Assembly (NCBI RefSeq): GCF_000931465.1
Contig: NZ_CP010892.1
Span: forward strand, 5,417,388-5,481,387
Source: Pseudomonas sp. MRSN 12121
Lineage (GTDB): Bacteria > Pseudomonadota > Gammaproteobacteria > Pseudomonadales > Pseudomonadaceae
DNA: 64,000 nucleotides
Direction of reading: 5' to 3'
Made by a program: the position numbers and the translations under genes. The notes beneath the pieces are model-generated. The model made no database searches. It was not told the origin of the DNA and worked only from the letters and a program-made list of their open reading frames with translations. How positions within the stretch are numbered: position 1 is the first letter of the stretch; every line of letters begins with the position of its first letter. Below are positions 1 through 8,335 of the stretch, in pieces.

Positions 1-820
1 CCGGCTCTATGGCGCACGGCTGCTGGGGGTCGATAACTGGCTGAGCCGGATCGGCGTTCGCCAGCAGCCGCGCCGCGGCCTGGGCCTGGAGTTCAACCAG
101 CTGCGCGAGTTTCGCGAGGGCGACAGCCTGCGGCAGATCGACTGGAAAGCCACCGCCCGGCAACGCACGCCGATTGCCCGCGAATACCAGGACGAGCGCG
201 ACCAGCAGATCGTCTTCCTGCTCGACTGCGGCCGGCGCATGCGCAGCCAGGACGGCGAACTGGCGCACTTCGACCACGCGCTCGATGCCTGCCTGCTGCT
301 CAGTTATGTCGCCTTGCGCCAGGGCGACGCGGTGGGCTTGTGCACCTTCGCCGGCGAGCGCCAGCGCTACCTGGCGCCGGTCAAGGGCGCCGACCAGTTG
401 AGCGCCCTGCTCAACAGCGTCTACGACCTCGACAGCAGCCAGCGCAGCGCCGACTTCCAGGCCGCCGCCAGCGAATTGCTGGCCCGGCAGAAACGCCGGG
501 CCCTGGTGGTGCTGGTCACCAATCTGCGCGACGAAGACGACGAGGAACTGCTGACCGCGGTCAAGCGCCTGGGACGCCAGCATCGGGTCCTGGTGGCCAG
601 CCTGCGCGAGGAAGTCCTCGACCAGTTGCGCCAGGCGCCCGTGCACAGCCTGTCCGACGCCCTGACCTACTGCGGCACCGTCCATTACCTGAACGCCCGC
701 GACGATCTGCATGAGCGCCTGAACGCCCAGGGCGTCGCCCTGCTCGATGTACGGCCGGGCGAACTGGGGGCGCAACTGGTGACCCGCTACCTCAGCTGGA
801 AAAAGGCCGGGGTGCTGTAG
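1..820 (+). CDS. DUF58 domain protein (3' part)
   Basis: The reading frame is open from the first bases of the window, so the start lies upstream. The visible part holds the typical DUF58 core: a Gly/Leu-rich lead-in, then EFREGDSLRQIDWKATAR, then REYQDERDQQIVFLLD, followed by a von Willebrand A-like fold. DUF58 proteins usually sit with MoxR-type AAA ATPases and transglutaminase-like genes and are thought to act in chaperone or envelope functions; the biochemical role is not settled. The gene converges on the PilZ gene with only three bases between the stop codons. I am sure of the family but not of any specific function. Confidence 0.85.
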   Translation, partial: RLYGARLLGVDNWLSRIGVRQQPRRGLGLEFNQLREFREGDSLRQIDWKATARQRTPIAREYQDERDQQIVFLLDCGRRMRSQDGELAHFDHALDACLLLSYVALRQGDAVGLCTFAGERQRYLAPVKGADQLSALLNSVYDLDSSQRSADFQAAASELLARQKRRALVVLVTNLRDEDDEELLTAVKRLGRQHRVLVASLREEVLDQLRQAPVHSLSDALTYCGTVHYLNARDDLHERLNAQGVALLDVRPGELGAQLVTRYLSWKKAGVL

Positions 821-823
821 GGC

Positions 824-1216
824 TCAGGCGGAAGTCTGCAGCGGGTGAAAACTGAAGTAGTTGCGCAGGGCGCTCACCAGCTCGCGGTACTCGGCGGGAG
901 AACGCAGCAGCACGAAACCGGCGTCGTAGTGATGAGGCGTGACATCTTCGTGGCACCAGCGGCAGGCGGCGGTGATATCCACGGTCTGCAATTGACCGTC
1001 GCGACCGGGGGCCGTCAGGCGCAGCTCGAAGTCGGCGCCGACCAGCATCGGCAGCTGGCTGATCAGCATCAGCCCGTCTTCGGAGACGTTGCCCAGGTAA
1101 CCGATCGGTTGACCGGTCAGTCGATTGAACACCTTCAAAAAACACGGCAACTGGTGCCGTTCGATCCGCCGGTCCGTGAACATGTCGAGCATCGCTATGA
1201 AATGACCATTGAGCAT
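824..1216 (-). CDS. PilZ domain protein
   Basis: A 130-residue single-domain protein. It carries the two PilZ c-di-GMP motifs: RRIER (RxxxR, residues 16-20) and NVSEDG (NxSxxG) about 25 residues later, followed by the usual beta-barrel strands and an amphipathic C-terminus. It is therefore likely to be a cytosolic c-di-GMP receptor. I chose the ATG at 1216 because it is a standard start; an in-frame TTG at 1237 would add seven residues and neither start has a strong ribosome site. No output domain is present, so the downstream partner is unknown. The window also encodes a cyclase (SadC) and a phosphodiesterase (BifA) for the same messenger. Confidence 0.85.
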   Translation of the reverse strand: MLNGHFIAMLDMFTDRRIERHQLPCFLKVFNRLTGQPIGYLGNVSEDGLMLISQLPMLVGADFELRLTAPGRDGQLQTVDITAACRWCHEDVTPHHYDAGFVLLRSPAEYRELVSALRNYFSFHPLQTSA

Positions 1217-1351
1217 GGCCGCACTAGGGCTTGGCAAAAGGCTGCCGGGCTGCTCCCACAGGAATTCCAGCCCGAACGCGCCATTTTAGAAACAAAGCTC
1301 TAAAACTGACCAGCCCCATTTAACCCGCTGCGCGAATCGGTAGGGCGGATG

Positions 1352-1726
1352 TTACAAGGCAGTCGGGCGCGCCTGGGCCGTGCCGCGCGACGGGTAGTGC
1401 CCCAGTTGCTGCAGGGTTTCCAGCCGGGCGCGGGCGCGGTAGGCGTATTCGCTGTTGGGGTGCTCGGTGATGATGTACTGGTAGGTCTGCGCCGCATCGA
1501 GGAACAGCTTCTGCCGCTCCAGGCACTGGCCGCGCAGCATCGACACCTCCGGCTGGATATAACGGCGCGAGCGGCTCGTGCGGTCGACCTGGCTCAGTTC
1601 GAGCATCACCCGTTCGCAGTTGCCGGCGTCGTAGGCGCGGTAGGCCGTGTTCAGATGATGGTCCATCGACCAGCGGGTACAGCCGACAACACTGACGGCC
1701 AGGGCAGCAATGAGCACGAATCGCAT
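1352..1726 (-). CDS. TPR-type lipoprotein
   Basis: A 124-residue protein with a lipoprotein signal: short charged start, hydrophobic core, then a VVGC lipobox with the acylated Cys at residue 16. The mature part has helical segments typical of tetratricopeptide repeats (AYRAYDAGNCERVMLELSQV, then a second unit ending in AYRARARLETLQQLG). This fold usually mediates protein-protein contacts; the C-terminal unit resembles the YbgF/BamD style of TPR. It is probably anchored in the outer membrane, facing the periplasm. It is transcribed divergently from pykA and shares the intergenic region that carries an AAACGAA repeat. Specific function unknown. Confidence 0.75.
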   Translation of the reverse strand: MRFVLIAALAVSVVGCTRWSMDHHLNTAYRAYDAGNCERVMLELSQVDRTSRSRRYIQPEVSMLRGQCLERQKLFLDAAQTYQYIITEHPNSEYAYRARARLETLQQLGHYPSRGTAQARPTAL

Positions 1727-1782
1727 GGGGGTTCTCCTGTCTTGGGCAGGTTATCGACCCGCGTTGGAAAATCTTCAGGAAT

Positions 1783-1823
1783 GTTCGTTTAAAGAAACAA
1801 ACGAATAAGTAGTGCAAACGAAC
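1783..1823. promoter_or_regulatory. inverted/direct AAACGAA repeats before pykA
   Basis: GTTCGTTT at 1783-1790 and AAACGAAC at 1816-1823 are perfect 8-base inverted arms, and a second AAACGAA lies at 1799-1805. The cluster sits in the divergent gap between the lipoprotein gene and pykA, about 60 bases before the pykA ATG. This arrangement suggests an operator for a regulator of glycolytic genes, but I cannot assign the protein from sequence alone. Confidence 0.4.
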
Positions 1824-1883
1824 AATGACTACAGCCGCGGACCATAGTAGCCTCTCGTTGCGCTTGAACTCAGGAGTCTTTGC

Positions 1884-3335
1884 ATGTCCGTCCGTCGTAC
1901 CAAAATCGTCGCTACCCTTGGCCCGGCCAGTAACTCGCCGGAAGTTCTCGAACAGCTGATTCTGGCTGGCCTGGACGTCGCCCGCCTGAACTTCTCCCAC
2001 GGCACCCCGGACGAGCACAAGGCTCGCGCCAAGCTGGTACGTGACCTGGCCGCCAAGCACGGGCGCTTCGTCGCGCTGCTGGGCGACCTGCAAGGGCCGA
2101 AGATCCGTATCGCCAAATTCGCCAACAAGCGCATCGAGCTGAAGATCGGTGACAAGTTCACCTTCTCCACCAGCCACCCGCTGACCGAAGGTACCCAGGA
2201 TATCGTCGGCATCGACTATCCGGACCTGGTCAAGGACTGCGGCGTGGGCGACGAACTGCTGCTCGACGACGGCCGCGTGGTGATGCGCGTCGATACCGCC
2301 ACCAGCACCGAACTGCATTGCACCGTGACCATCGGTGGCCCGCTGTCGGACCACAAGGGCATCAACCGTCGCGGCGGCGGCCTGACTGCGCCGGCCCTGA
2401 CCGAAAAAGACAAGGCCGACATCAAGCTGGCCGCCGAAATGGACCTGGACTACCTGGCCGTGTCCTTCCCGCGCGATGCCGCGGACATGGAATATGCCCG
2501 CCAACTGCGCGACGAGGCCGGCGGTACCGCCTGGCTGGTGGCGAAGATCGAGCGTGCCGAAGCCGTGGCCAATGACGAGACCCTCGATGGCCTGATCAAG
2601 GCTTCCGACGCCGTGATGGTCGCCCGTGGCGACCTTGGCGTGGAAATCGGCGACGCCGAGCTGGTGGGCATCCAGAAGAAAATCATCCTGCACGCCCGTC
2701 GTCACAACAAGGCGGTGATCGTGGCGACCCAGATGATGGAGTCGATGATCCAGAACCCGATGCCGACCCGTGCCGAAGTGTCCGACGTGGCCAACGCCGT
2801 GCTCGACTACACCGACGCCGTGATGCTCTCGGCCGAAAGCGCCGCCGGCGCCTACCCGCTCGAAGCGGTCCAGGCCATGGCGCGTATCTGCGTCGGCGCG
2901 GAAAAGCATCCGACCAGCAAGACCTCCAGCCACCGCATCGGCAAGACCTTCGAGCGCTGCGACGAGAGCATCGCCCTGGCGACCATGTACACCGCCAACC
3001 ACTTCCCGGGCGTGAAGGCGATCATCGCGTTGACCGAAAGCGGCTACACCCCGCTGATCATGTCGCGTATCCGTTCCTCGGTGCCGATCTACGCGTTCAC
3101 CCCGCACCGCGAAGCCCAGGCCCGCACCGCGATGTTCCGTGGCGTCTACACCATCCCGTTCGACCCGGCGTCCCTGCCGCCCAGCGAAGTCAGCCAGAAG
3201 GCGATCGACGAACTGGTCAAGCGCGGCGTGGTGGAAAAAGGCGACTGGGTCATCCTGACCAAGGGCGACAGCTACCACACCACCGGCGGCACCAACGGCA
3301 TGAAGATCCTGCACGTGGGCGACCCGATGGTCTGA
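1884..3335 (+). CDS. pykA: pyruvate kinase
   Basis: A full-length 483-residue pyruvate kinase, converting phosphoenolpyruvate and ADP to pyruvate and ATP in the cytosol. It opens with the conserved RRTKIVATLGPAS, has the active-site signature AWLVAKIERAEAV with the catalytic Lys-Ile-Glu, the MVARGDLGVEIG loop, and the ATQMMESMI and AEVSDVANAVLD segments. The start is set by AGGAG eight bases upstream of the ATG. It ends 25 bases before a strong terminator. Neighbour order (pykA, crotonase, ferredoxin reductase, sadC, fumarase) is the one around pykA in P. aeruginosa, which favours the PykA paralogue over PykF. Confidence 0.97.
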   Translation: MSVRRTKIVATLGPASNSPEVLEQLILAGLDVARLNFSHGTPDEHKARAKLVRDLAAKHGRFVALLGDLQGPKIRIAKFANKRIELKIGDKFTFSTSHPLTEGTQDIVGIDYPDLVKDCGVGDELLLDDGRVVMRVDTATSTELHCTVTIGGPLSDHKGINRRGGGLTAPALTEKDKADIKLAAEMDLDYLAVSFPRDAADMEYARQLRDEAGGTAWLVAKIERAEAVANDETLDGLIKASDAVMVARGDLGVEIGDAELVGIQKKIILHARRHNKAVIVATQMMESMIQNPMPTRAEVSDVANAVLDYTDAVMLSAESAAGAYPLEAVQAMARICVGAEKHPTSKTSSHRIGKTFERCDESIALATMYTANHFPGVKAIIALTESGYTPLIMSRIRSSVPIYAFTPHREAQARTAMFRGVYTIPFDPASLPPSEVSQKAIDELVKRGVVEKGDWVILTKGDSYHTTGGTNGMKILHVGDPMV

Positions 3336-3360
3336 GCCCCCCTGAGGCCGTACTGAAAAA

Positions 3361-3390
3361 GCCCCGCAGCGAACACTGCGGGGCTTTTTT
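3361..3390 (+). terminator. rho-independent terminator of pykA
   Basis: GCCCCGCAG (3361-3369) pairs with CTGCGGGGC (3376-3384) and is followed by six T residues. Five A residues precede the stem, so it may also stop transcripts from the opposite strand. Confidence 0.9.
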
Positions 3391-3402
3391 ATGACCGGCG
3401 AA

Positions 3403-3510
3403 CCTGTAGGAGCGAAGCTTGCTCGCGATGGCGGGCACCGCATTGGTTCTGGCGAACCGCGGTGTGGCCATCGCGAGCAAGTCGGATCGCCACCCGTTCG
3501 CCCCTACAGG
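3403..3510. repeat. REP pair (inverted)
   Basis: Two inverted copies of the Pseudomonas REP core, CCTGTAGGAGCGAAGCTTGC going one way and its degenerate partner ending in CCCCTACAGG, flank a short spacer. They fill the gap between the pykA terminator and the crotonase stop codon. Similar pairs recur at 11.5, 13.1 and 17.6 kb. Such doublets are non-autonomous elements mobilised by RAYT transposases; none is encoded in the window. Confidence 0.85.
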
Positions 3511-3517
3511 GCCAAGG

Positions 3518-4267
3518 TCAGCCCTTGGCGAAGAAGCCGGACAGGGCGGCGACGGCTTCCGGCGAATGCAGGCGTTGCGTGAACAGGACGCCCTCCTCCT
3601 CGATCACCTTGAGCAACTGCTCGCGATCCGGCGCGCGCATCAGTTGCTTGCTGCTTTGCACCGCCTGCGGCGCCAGCGTCTCAAAGCGCAGCGCCACCTC
3701 CCGGGCCCTGGCCAGGGTCGCGGCGCCATCGTCCAGGGCCTGGTTGGCGATGCCCCACTGCGCCGCCTGCTCACCGCTGAAGCCATCGCCCAGCAGCAAC
3801 AGTTCGGCGGCCCGGGCCGGCCCGAGCAAGCGCGGCAGGATCAGGCTGGAACCGAATTCGGGGCACAGGCCGAGATTGACGAACGGCATGCGCAAACGGG
3901 CATCGCGGCTGACGTACACCAGGTCGCAATGCAGCAGCAAGGTGGTGCCGATCCCCACGGCCGGCCCGGCCACCGCGGCGACCACCGGCTTGCGGCACTC
4001 CAACAGGCTGAGCATGAACTGGAAGGGTGGGCTGTCGAGCCCGGTGGGCGGCTGCTGGAGGAAGTCGGCGATATCGTTGCCGGCGGTGAAGCAGTCGCTG
4101 CTGCCGCTGAGCAGCACGGCACGGATCTCGGGATCGCTGTCGGCTTGGCGCAGCCCTTCGGCCAACTGGCTGTACATGGCACGGGTCAGGGCGTTTTTCT
4201 TGTCCGGGCGGTTCAGGCGCAGGGTCAGCAGCCCGCCTTCGCGTTCAAACAGGATGGTGTCGGTCAT
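3518..4267 (-). CDS. enoyl-CoA hydratase/isomerase family protein
   Basis: A 249-residue crotonase-superfamily protein. It has the N-terminal LTLRLNRPDKKNALTRAMY, the oxyanion-hole segment TAGNDIADF, and the second oxyanion loop GPAVGIGTTLLLHCDLVYVS, followed by a LCPEFGSSLILPRLLG helix with a Glu in the catalytic region. It probably hydrates or isomerises an acyl-CoA; the substrate cannot be read from sequence. It is the last gene of the minus-strand unit after sadC and the ferredoxin reductase, 28 bases behind the latter. The full operon order matches P. aeruginosa, so the grouping is old even though the link between an acyl-CoA enzyme and a diguanylate cyclase is unexplained. Confidence 0.9.
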   Translation of the reverse strand: MTDTILFEREGGLLTLRLNRPDKKNALTRAMYSQLAEGLRQADSDPEIRAVLLSGSSDCFTAGNDIADFLQQPPTGLDSPPFQFMLSLLECRKPVVAAVAGPAVGIGTTLLLHCDLVYVSRDARLRMPFVNLGLCPEFGSSLILPRLLGPARAAELLLLGDGFSGEQAAQWGIANQALDDGAATLARAREVALRFETLAPQAVQSSKQLMRAPDREQLLKVIEEEGVLFTQRLHSPEAVAALSGFFAKG

Positions 4268-4295
4268 GGTGGTCTCGCTCAGGACGGATCAGCGC

Positions 4296-5234
4296 TCAAC
4301 CACGGGGCAGGAAGACATCGGCCAGCAGTTGATTGCGCGGCAGCCCCGCCAGGTACAGGCGTCGGGCGAACGCGTCGACGCTGTCGGGGTGCCCGCAGAG
4401 TAAGGCCTGGGTTTGCCGCGAAACAAGCCGCAGTTGCGCCAAAGCCGCTGGCAGCTCGGTCGCGGTCAACAACTCGACGCTGAGGTTGGCGTGCCCCGCC
4501 GCCAGTGCTGCCAAGGGCTTGGCCAGGTAATGCTCGCTGGCGTCATGGGCCAGGTGAATGAGCCGGATGGCGCCCTGATGATCCTGGCGCAACGCCTCGC
4601 GCAGGATACCGAACAGCGGTGCGAGCCCGGTGCCGGCCGCCAGCAGCCAGAGCGGCCGGGCCTGCCAGTCGGGGTCATAGTGCAGCGCGCCGCCGCGCAG
4701 CTCGCCCAGGCGCAAGCCGTCGCCGGGCTTGAGCTGGCGCGCCGCGTCGCTGAACGCGCCGGGCCGGCGGCAATCGAGGTGGAACTCCAGAAAACGGTCC
4801 TCGCCGGGCAGGCTCGCCAGCGAATACGGGCGCGCCACGCCGCCAGCCGTCCACAGCACCAGGTGCTGGCCGGCCTGATAGCGCAGGTTGCGCTGCGGTT
4901 GCAAACGCAGGCGCAGCACCGTGGCCGACAGCCAGTCCAGTCCCACCACCTCGGCCGGCAGGCCATCGCGCAGCGGGTCGTAGGTTTCCACCCGCAGGTC
5001 CTCCACCACCTGGCACTGGCAGGCCAGCCGCCAACCGTGCTGGCGCTGCTCGTCGCTCAAGGCATCGGGCCGGCTGTCGCCAGGCAGCCCCTCGACGCAG
5101 TGCACCAGGCAGGCGTGGCAACTGCCGGCGCGGCAGCTGTAGGGCACCGCCACGCCAGCCTGGTTCAGGGCATCGAGCAGATTGCTGCCCGCGGCCACCG
5201 ACCACTGCCGCTCACCGACCCGTAGCTCAGGCAT
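4296..5234 (-). CDS. 2Fe-2S ferredoxin-type flavin reductase
   Basis: A 312-residue three-module electron-transfer protein. The N-terminal plant-type ferredoxin has the ligands C34, C39 and C42 (CRAGSCHAC) and a fourth Cys in LACQCQV about 30 residues on. An FAD domain follows, with RPYSLAS in the flavin-binding position, and then an NAD(P) domain with LLAAGTGLAPLFGIL. The layout is that of phenol hydroxylase or CDP-6-deoxyglucoseen reductases: it would take electrons from NAD(P)H and pass them through FAD to the ferredoxin cluster. The start at 5234 is chosen because it overlaps the sadC stop by eight bases, so translation is probably coupled. The oxygenase or acceptor partner is not in the window. 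Confidence 0.88.
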   Translation of the reverse strand: MPELRVGERQWSVAAGSNLLDALNQAGVAVPYSCRAGSCHACLVHCVEGLPGDSRPDALSDEQRQHGWRLACQCQVVEDLRVETYDPLRDGLPAEVVGLDWLSATVLRLRLQPQRNLRYQAGQHLVLWTAGGVARPYSLASLPGEDRFLEFHLDCRRPGAFSDAARQLKPGDGLRLGELRGGALHYDPDWQARPLWLLAAGTGLAPLFGILREALRQDHQGAIRLIHLAHDASEHYLAKPLAALAAGHANLSVELLTATELPAALAQLRLVSRQTQALLCGHPDSVDAFARRLYLAGLPRNQLLADVFLPRG

Positions 5235-6348
5235 CGACATTTTCCCAGGCTGCGGCGCAGCGGTTGCGGCCATCGCGCTTGGCGCGGTACAGCGCCTGGT
5301 CGGCGCGTTGCAGGGCGGCGTCCAGATCGTCGCCCAGCTCCACCAGGGTCATCCCCACCGACAGGCTCAGGCCGGGCACTTCGATGCCGATCAACTGGGC
5401 GTCCATGAACGCCAGCCGCAGGCGCTCGCAGCACGAAGTCAGGCGCTCGGGATCGCAATCGGGCAGTAACATCACAAACTCCTCGCCGCCGTAGCGGGCC
5501 AATACGTCGCCCTCGCGCAGACAGGCACTGGCCACGGCGGCGAACGCCTGCAGCACTTGATCGCCCGCGGCATGGCCATGCACGTCGTTGATCCGCTTGA
5601 AGTGGTCAAGATCGATCAGCGCCAGGCCATGCATCTGGTCCAGGTTCATCACATGCAACTCGCGGGAAGCCAGGCGCAGGAAATGCCGGCGATTGTACAG
5701 GCCGGTCAGCTCGTCGGTGGCGACCAGGTCTTCCAGCTGGCGCATCATGCCGCGCAGCGTGTCCTGGTGCGCCTGCAAGGCGAAGCGCCGTTGCCGCATG
5801 CGCTGCCGGGAAGCTTGCACATAACTGGCGTACAGGCACAGCCAGGCCAGCACCGCGAACAGCACGCCCACCTGCAGCGCGGCGAGCATCGGGTCGGCCA
5901 GCTTGAAGTGGTAGCCGTCCCACAGCGTGAGCCCGGCAAAAGCGATGAAGATCGACAGGGCGCAGCGCACGAAGGCCCGGCGCGACAGATGGAACAGGCC
6001 GAACAGCAGCGTCAGCAGGTAAAACACCAGGAAGGTGCCGCGCGCCGTATCGAGATGGGCCAGCATCCAGGTCTGCCAGCCGATGCCCAGCAGGATCTGG
6101 ATCTCGGTCAGGCTCGGGTCGTGAAAGCGCAGGTTGCGCCCGGACAGGAACAGCCATAGCAGCACTGTCTGGCTCAGTACCACCAGGCCGGTATCGACCA
6201 GCGCCGAACGGGCCGATGCCGAATAGTAGCCACTGAAAATAGCCACCCAGAGCAACAGCAACGCCAGCCCATAGGTACCGGCCGCAAGGGCGAAGCGCTT
6301 GAGTAACAGACTCTGGATAGCGTTATGGGTCAATCGTTGACTCACCAT
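5227..6348 (-). CDS. sadC: membrane diguanylate cyclase SadC-like
   Basis: A 373-residue inner-membrane protein with about six predicted transmembrane segments (roughly 18-38, 52-70, 83-99, 104-122, 127-145, 157-176), a short helical linker, and a C-terminal GGDEF domain. The active loop reads GGEEF (287-291), an active variant. Five residues before it lies REGD (278-281), a complete RxxD inhibitory site, so the enzyme should make c-di-GMP from two GTP and be product-inhibited. The locus and topology match SadC of P. aeruginosa, which promotes attachment and represses swarming, though this protein is shorter as I remember it. The first gene of a three-gene minus-strand operon. Confidence 0.88.
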   Translation of the reverse strand: MVSQRLTHNAIQSLLLKRFALAAGTYGLALLLLWVAIFSGYYSASARSALVDTGLVVLSQTVLLWLFLSGRNLRFHDPSLTEIQILLGIGWQTWMLAHLDTARGTFLVFYLLTLLFGLFHLSRRAFVRCALSIFIAFAGLTLWDGYHFKLADPMLAALQVGVLFAVLAWLCLYASYVQASRQRMRQRRFALQAHQDTLRGMMRQLEDLVATDELTGLYNRRHFLRLASRELHVMNLDQMHGLALIDLDHFKRINDVHGHAAGDQVLQAFAAVASACLREGDVLARYGGEEFVMLLPDCDPERLTSCCERLRLAFMDAQLIGIEVPGLSLSVGMTLVELGDDLDAALQRADQALYRAKRDGRNRCAAAWENVDA

Positions 6349-6666
6349 GCGAAAGAGGGCTTTAAAGAGTTTCCTACCCTACAGGCCACTTGCCACTTTA
6401 GTGGGCTCGCCCAGAAATGACTATCCAATTTTTGTGCCCCGCAGGCCCGGCACCAGGCCGGCATCGCCCCACGGGGCCATTCGCGGCATGCGACTTTGGT
6501 TTGACTGCCGGCGGGTGTGCCGGGCACCGAGGCGCGGTATACTGCCGCGCCTTTTTAGCGTCGCGCCAGTGTGTCCGGCGTGCCTTGAAGGTGTTTGCAA
6601 CCGACCGATGCACCCAAGCTGCAAGCACCTTATTAAATGTTCCCGTCTTTTAGAGGAGCGCGACTC
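6349..6666. other. divergent intergenic region sadC / fumarase
   Basis: A 318-base gap with no supported gene. It must contain the promoters of sadC (leftward) and fumarase (rightward). The one clear structure is GGCGCGG (6531-6537) pairing with CCGCGCC (6545-6551), followed by five T residues, 111 bases before the fumarase ATG. Its loop contains TATACT, which could be a -10 box, so it may be a promoter, an attenuator, or both. AGAGGAGCG just before 6667 is the ribosome site. Confidence 0.5.
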
Positions 6667-8190
6667 ATGACCGTGATCAAGCAAGACGACCTGATTCAGA
6701 GCGTTGCCGACGCCCTGCAGTTCATTTCCTACTACCACCCCGTGGACTTCATCCAGGCGATGCACGAAGCCTACCTGCGCGAAGAATCGCCAGCGGCCCG
6801 TGATTCCATGGCACAGATCCTGATCAACTCGCGCATGTGCGCCACCGGCCACCGCCCGATCTGCCAGGACACCGGTATCGTCACCGTATTCGTTCGCGTG
6901 GGCATGGACGTGCGCTGGGACGGCGCGACCATGAGCCTGGACGACATGATCAACGAAGGCGTGCGTCGCGCTTACAACCTGCCGGAAAACGTCCTGCGGG
7001 CCTCGATCCTTGCCGACCCGGCGGGCGCGCGCAAGAACACCAAGGACAACACCCCTGCGGTCATCCACTACTCCATCGTCCCGGGCAACACCGTGGAAGT
7101 GGACGTGGCGGCCAAGGGCGGCGGCTCCGAGAACAAGTCGAAGATGGCGATGCTCAACCCGTCCGACTCGATCGTCGACTGGGTGCTCAAGACCGTTCCG
7201 ACCATGGGCGCCGGCTGGTGCCCGCCGGGCATGCTCGGCATCGGCATCGGCGGTACCGCCGAGAAGGCCGCGGTGATGGCCAAGGAAGTGTTGATGGAGT
7301 CCATCGACATCCACGAGCTGAAGGCCCGCGGCCCGCAGAACCGTATCGAAGAGATGCGCCTGGAGCTGTTCGAGAAGGTCAACCAGCTGGGCATCGGCGC
7401 CCAGGGCCTGGGCGGCCTGACCACCGTGCTCGACGTGAAGATCATGGACTACCCGACCCACGCCGCGTCCCTGCCGGTGTGCATGATCCCGAACTGCGCC
7501 GCCACCCGCCACGCGCACTTCGTGCTCGACGGTTCGGGCCCTGCGGCCCTGGAAGCGCCACCCTTGGACGCCTACCCGGAAATCGTCTGGGAAGCCGGCC
7601 CGTCGGCCCGTCGCGTCAACCTCGACACCCTGACCCCGGAAGAAGTGCAGAGCTGGAAACCGGGCGAGACCGTGCTGCTCAATGGCAAGATGCTCACCGG
7701 CCGCGATGCCGCGCACAAGCGCATGGTCGAGATGCTGAACAAGGGCGAGACCCTGCCGGTGGACCTCAAGGGTCGCTTCATCTACTACGTCGGCCCGGTC
7801 GATCCGGTCGGCGACGAAGTGGTAGGCCCGGCCGGCCCGACCACCGCTACGCGGATGGACAAGTTCACCCGGCAGATCCTCGAGCAGACCGGCCTTCTGG
7901 GCATGATCGGCAAGTCCGAGCGCGGCCCGACCGCCATCGAGGCGATCAAGGACAGCAAGGCCGTGTACCTGATGGCCGTCGGCGGCGCCGCCTACCTGGT
8001 GGCCCAGGCGATCAAGAAGTCCAAGGTCCTGGCCTTTGCCGAACTGGGCATGGAAGCGATCTACGAGTTCGAAGTCAAAGACATGCCGGTCACTGTCGCG
8101 GTCGACAGCAAAGGTGAGTCGGTGCACATCACCGGTCCTGCCATCTGGCAGAAAAAGATCAGTGAAAGCCTGGCGGTAGAAGTGCAGTAA
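6667..8190 (+). CDS. class I fumarate hydratase
   Basis: A 507-residue iron-sulphur fumarase of the class I (FumA/FumB) type, interconverting fumarate and malate in the TCA cycle. It has the joined alpha and beta halves: an N-terminal part with RPICQDTGIVTVFVRVG (cluster Cys) and CMIPNCAATRHAHFVLDGSG with two further cysteines, then a C-terminal part with GRDAAHKRM and the FIYYVGPVDPVGDEVVGPAG stretch. The enzyme is oxygen- and iron-sensitive, in contrast to class II FumC. The ATG at 6667 follows an AGAGGAG ribosome site. It ends just before a strong terminator. Divergent to sadC as in P. aeruginosa. Confidence 0.95.
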   Translation: MTVIKQDDLIQSVADALQFISYYHPVDFIQAMHEAYLREESPAARDSMAQILINSRMCATGHRPICQDTGIVTVFVRVGMDVRWDGATMSLDDMINEGVRRAYNLPENVLRASILADPAGARKNTKDNTPAVIHYSIVPGNTVEVDVAAKGGGSENKSKMAMLNPSDSIVDWVLKTVPTMGAGWCPPGMLGIGIGGTAEKAAVMAKEVLMESIDIHELKARGPQNRIEEMRLELFEKVNQLGIGAQGLGGLTTVLDVKIMDYPTHAASLPVCMIPNCAATRHAHFVLDGSGPAALEAPPLDAYPEIVWEAGPSARRVNLDTLTPEEVQSWKPGETVLLNGKMLTGRDAAHKRMVEMLNKGETLPVDLKGRFIYYVGPVDPVGDEVVGPAGPTTATRMDKFTRQILEQTGLLGMIGKSERGPTAIEAIKDSKAVYLMAVGGAAYLVAQAIKKSKVLAFAELGMEAIYEFEVKDMPVTVAVDSKGESVHITGPAIWQKKISESLAVEVQ

Positions 8191-8211
8191 GCGCTTCGGG
8201 CCATCACCCAG

Positions 8212-8245
8212 GGCGGCGTTGCTCGACGAGCAGCGCCGCCTTTTT
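8212..8245 (+). terminator. terminator of the fumarase gene
   Basis: A long stem from GGCGGCG (8212-8218) to CGCCGCC (8234-8240), with inner pairing of TGCTCG and CGAGCA, followed by TTTTT. Confidence 0.9.
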
Positions 8246-8335
8246 CATGCCCGCTCGGGCAAGCACTGCCCACGATCAACGAAGGGCCGGGCAGGCATGC
8301 TATCTTGCCTGCCCCTTCAGCCTGCCTCCGGAATC

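Noticed and set aside
1320..3443. A 707-codon open frame antisense to pykA
   Set aside because: It is the shadow of a GC-rich coding strand; composition is His/Arg/Gly-rich with no domain, and pykA is unquestionable.
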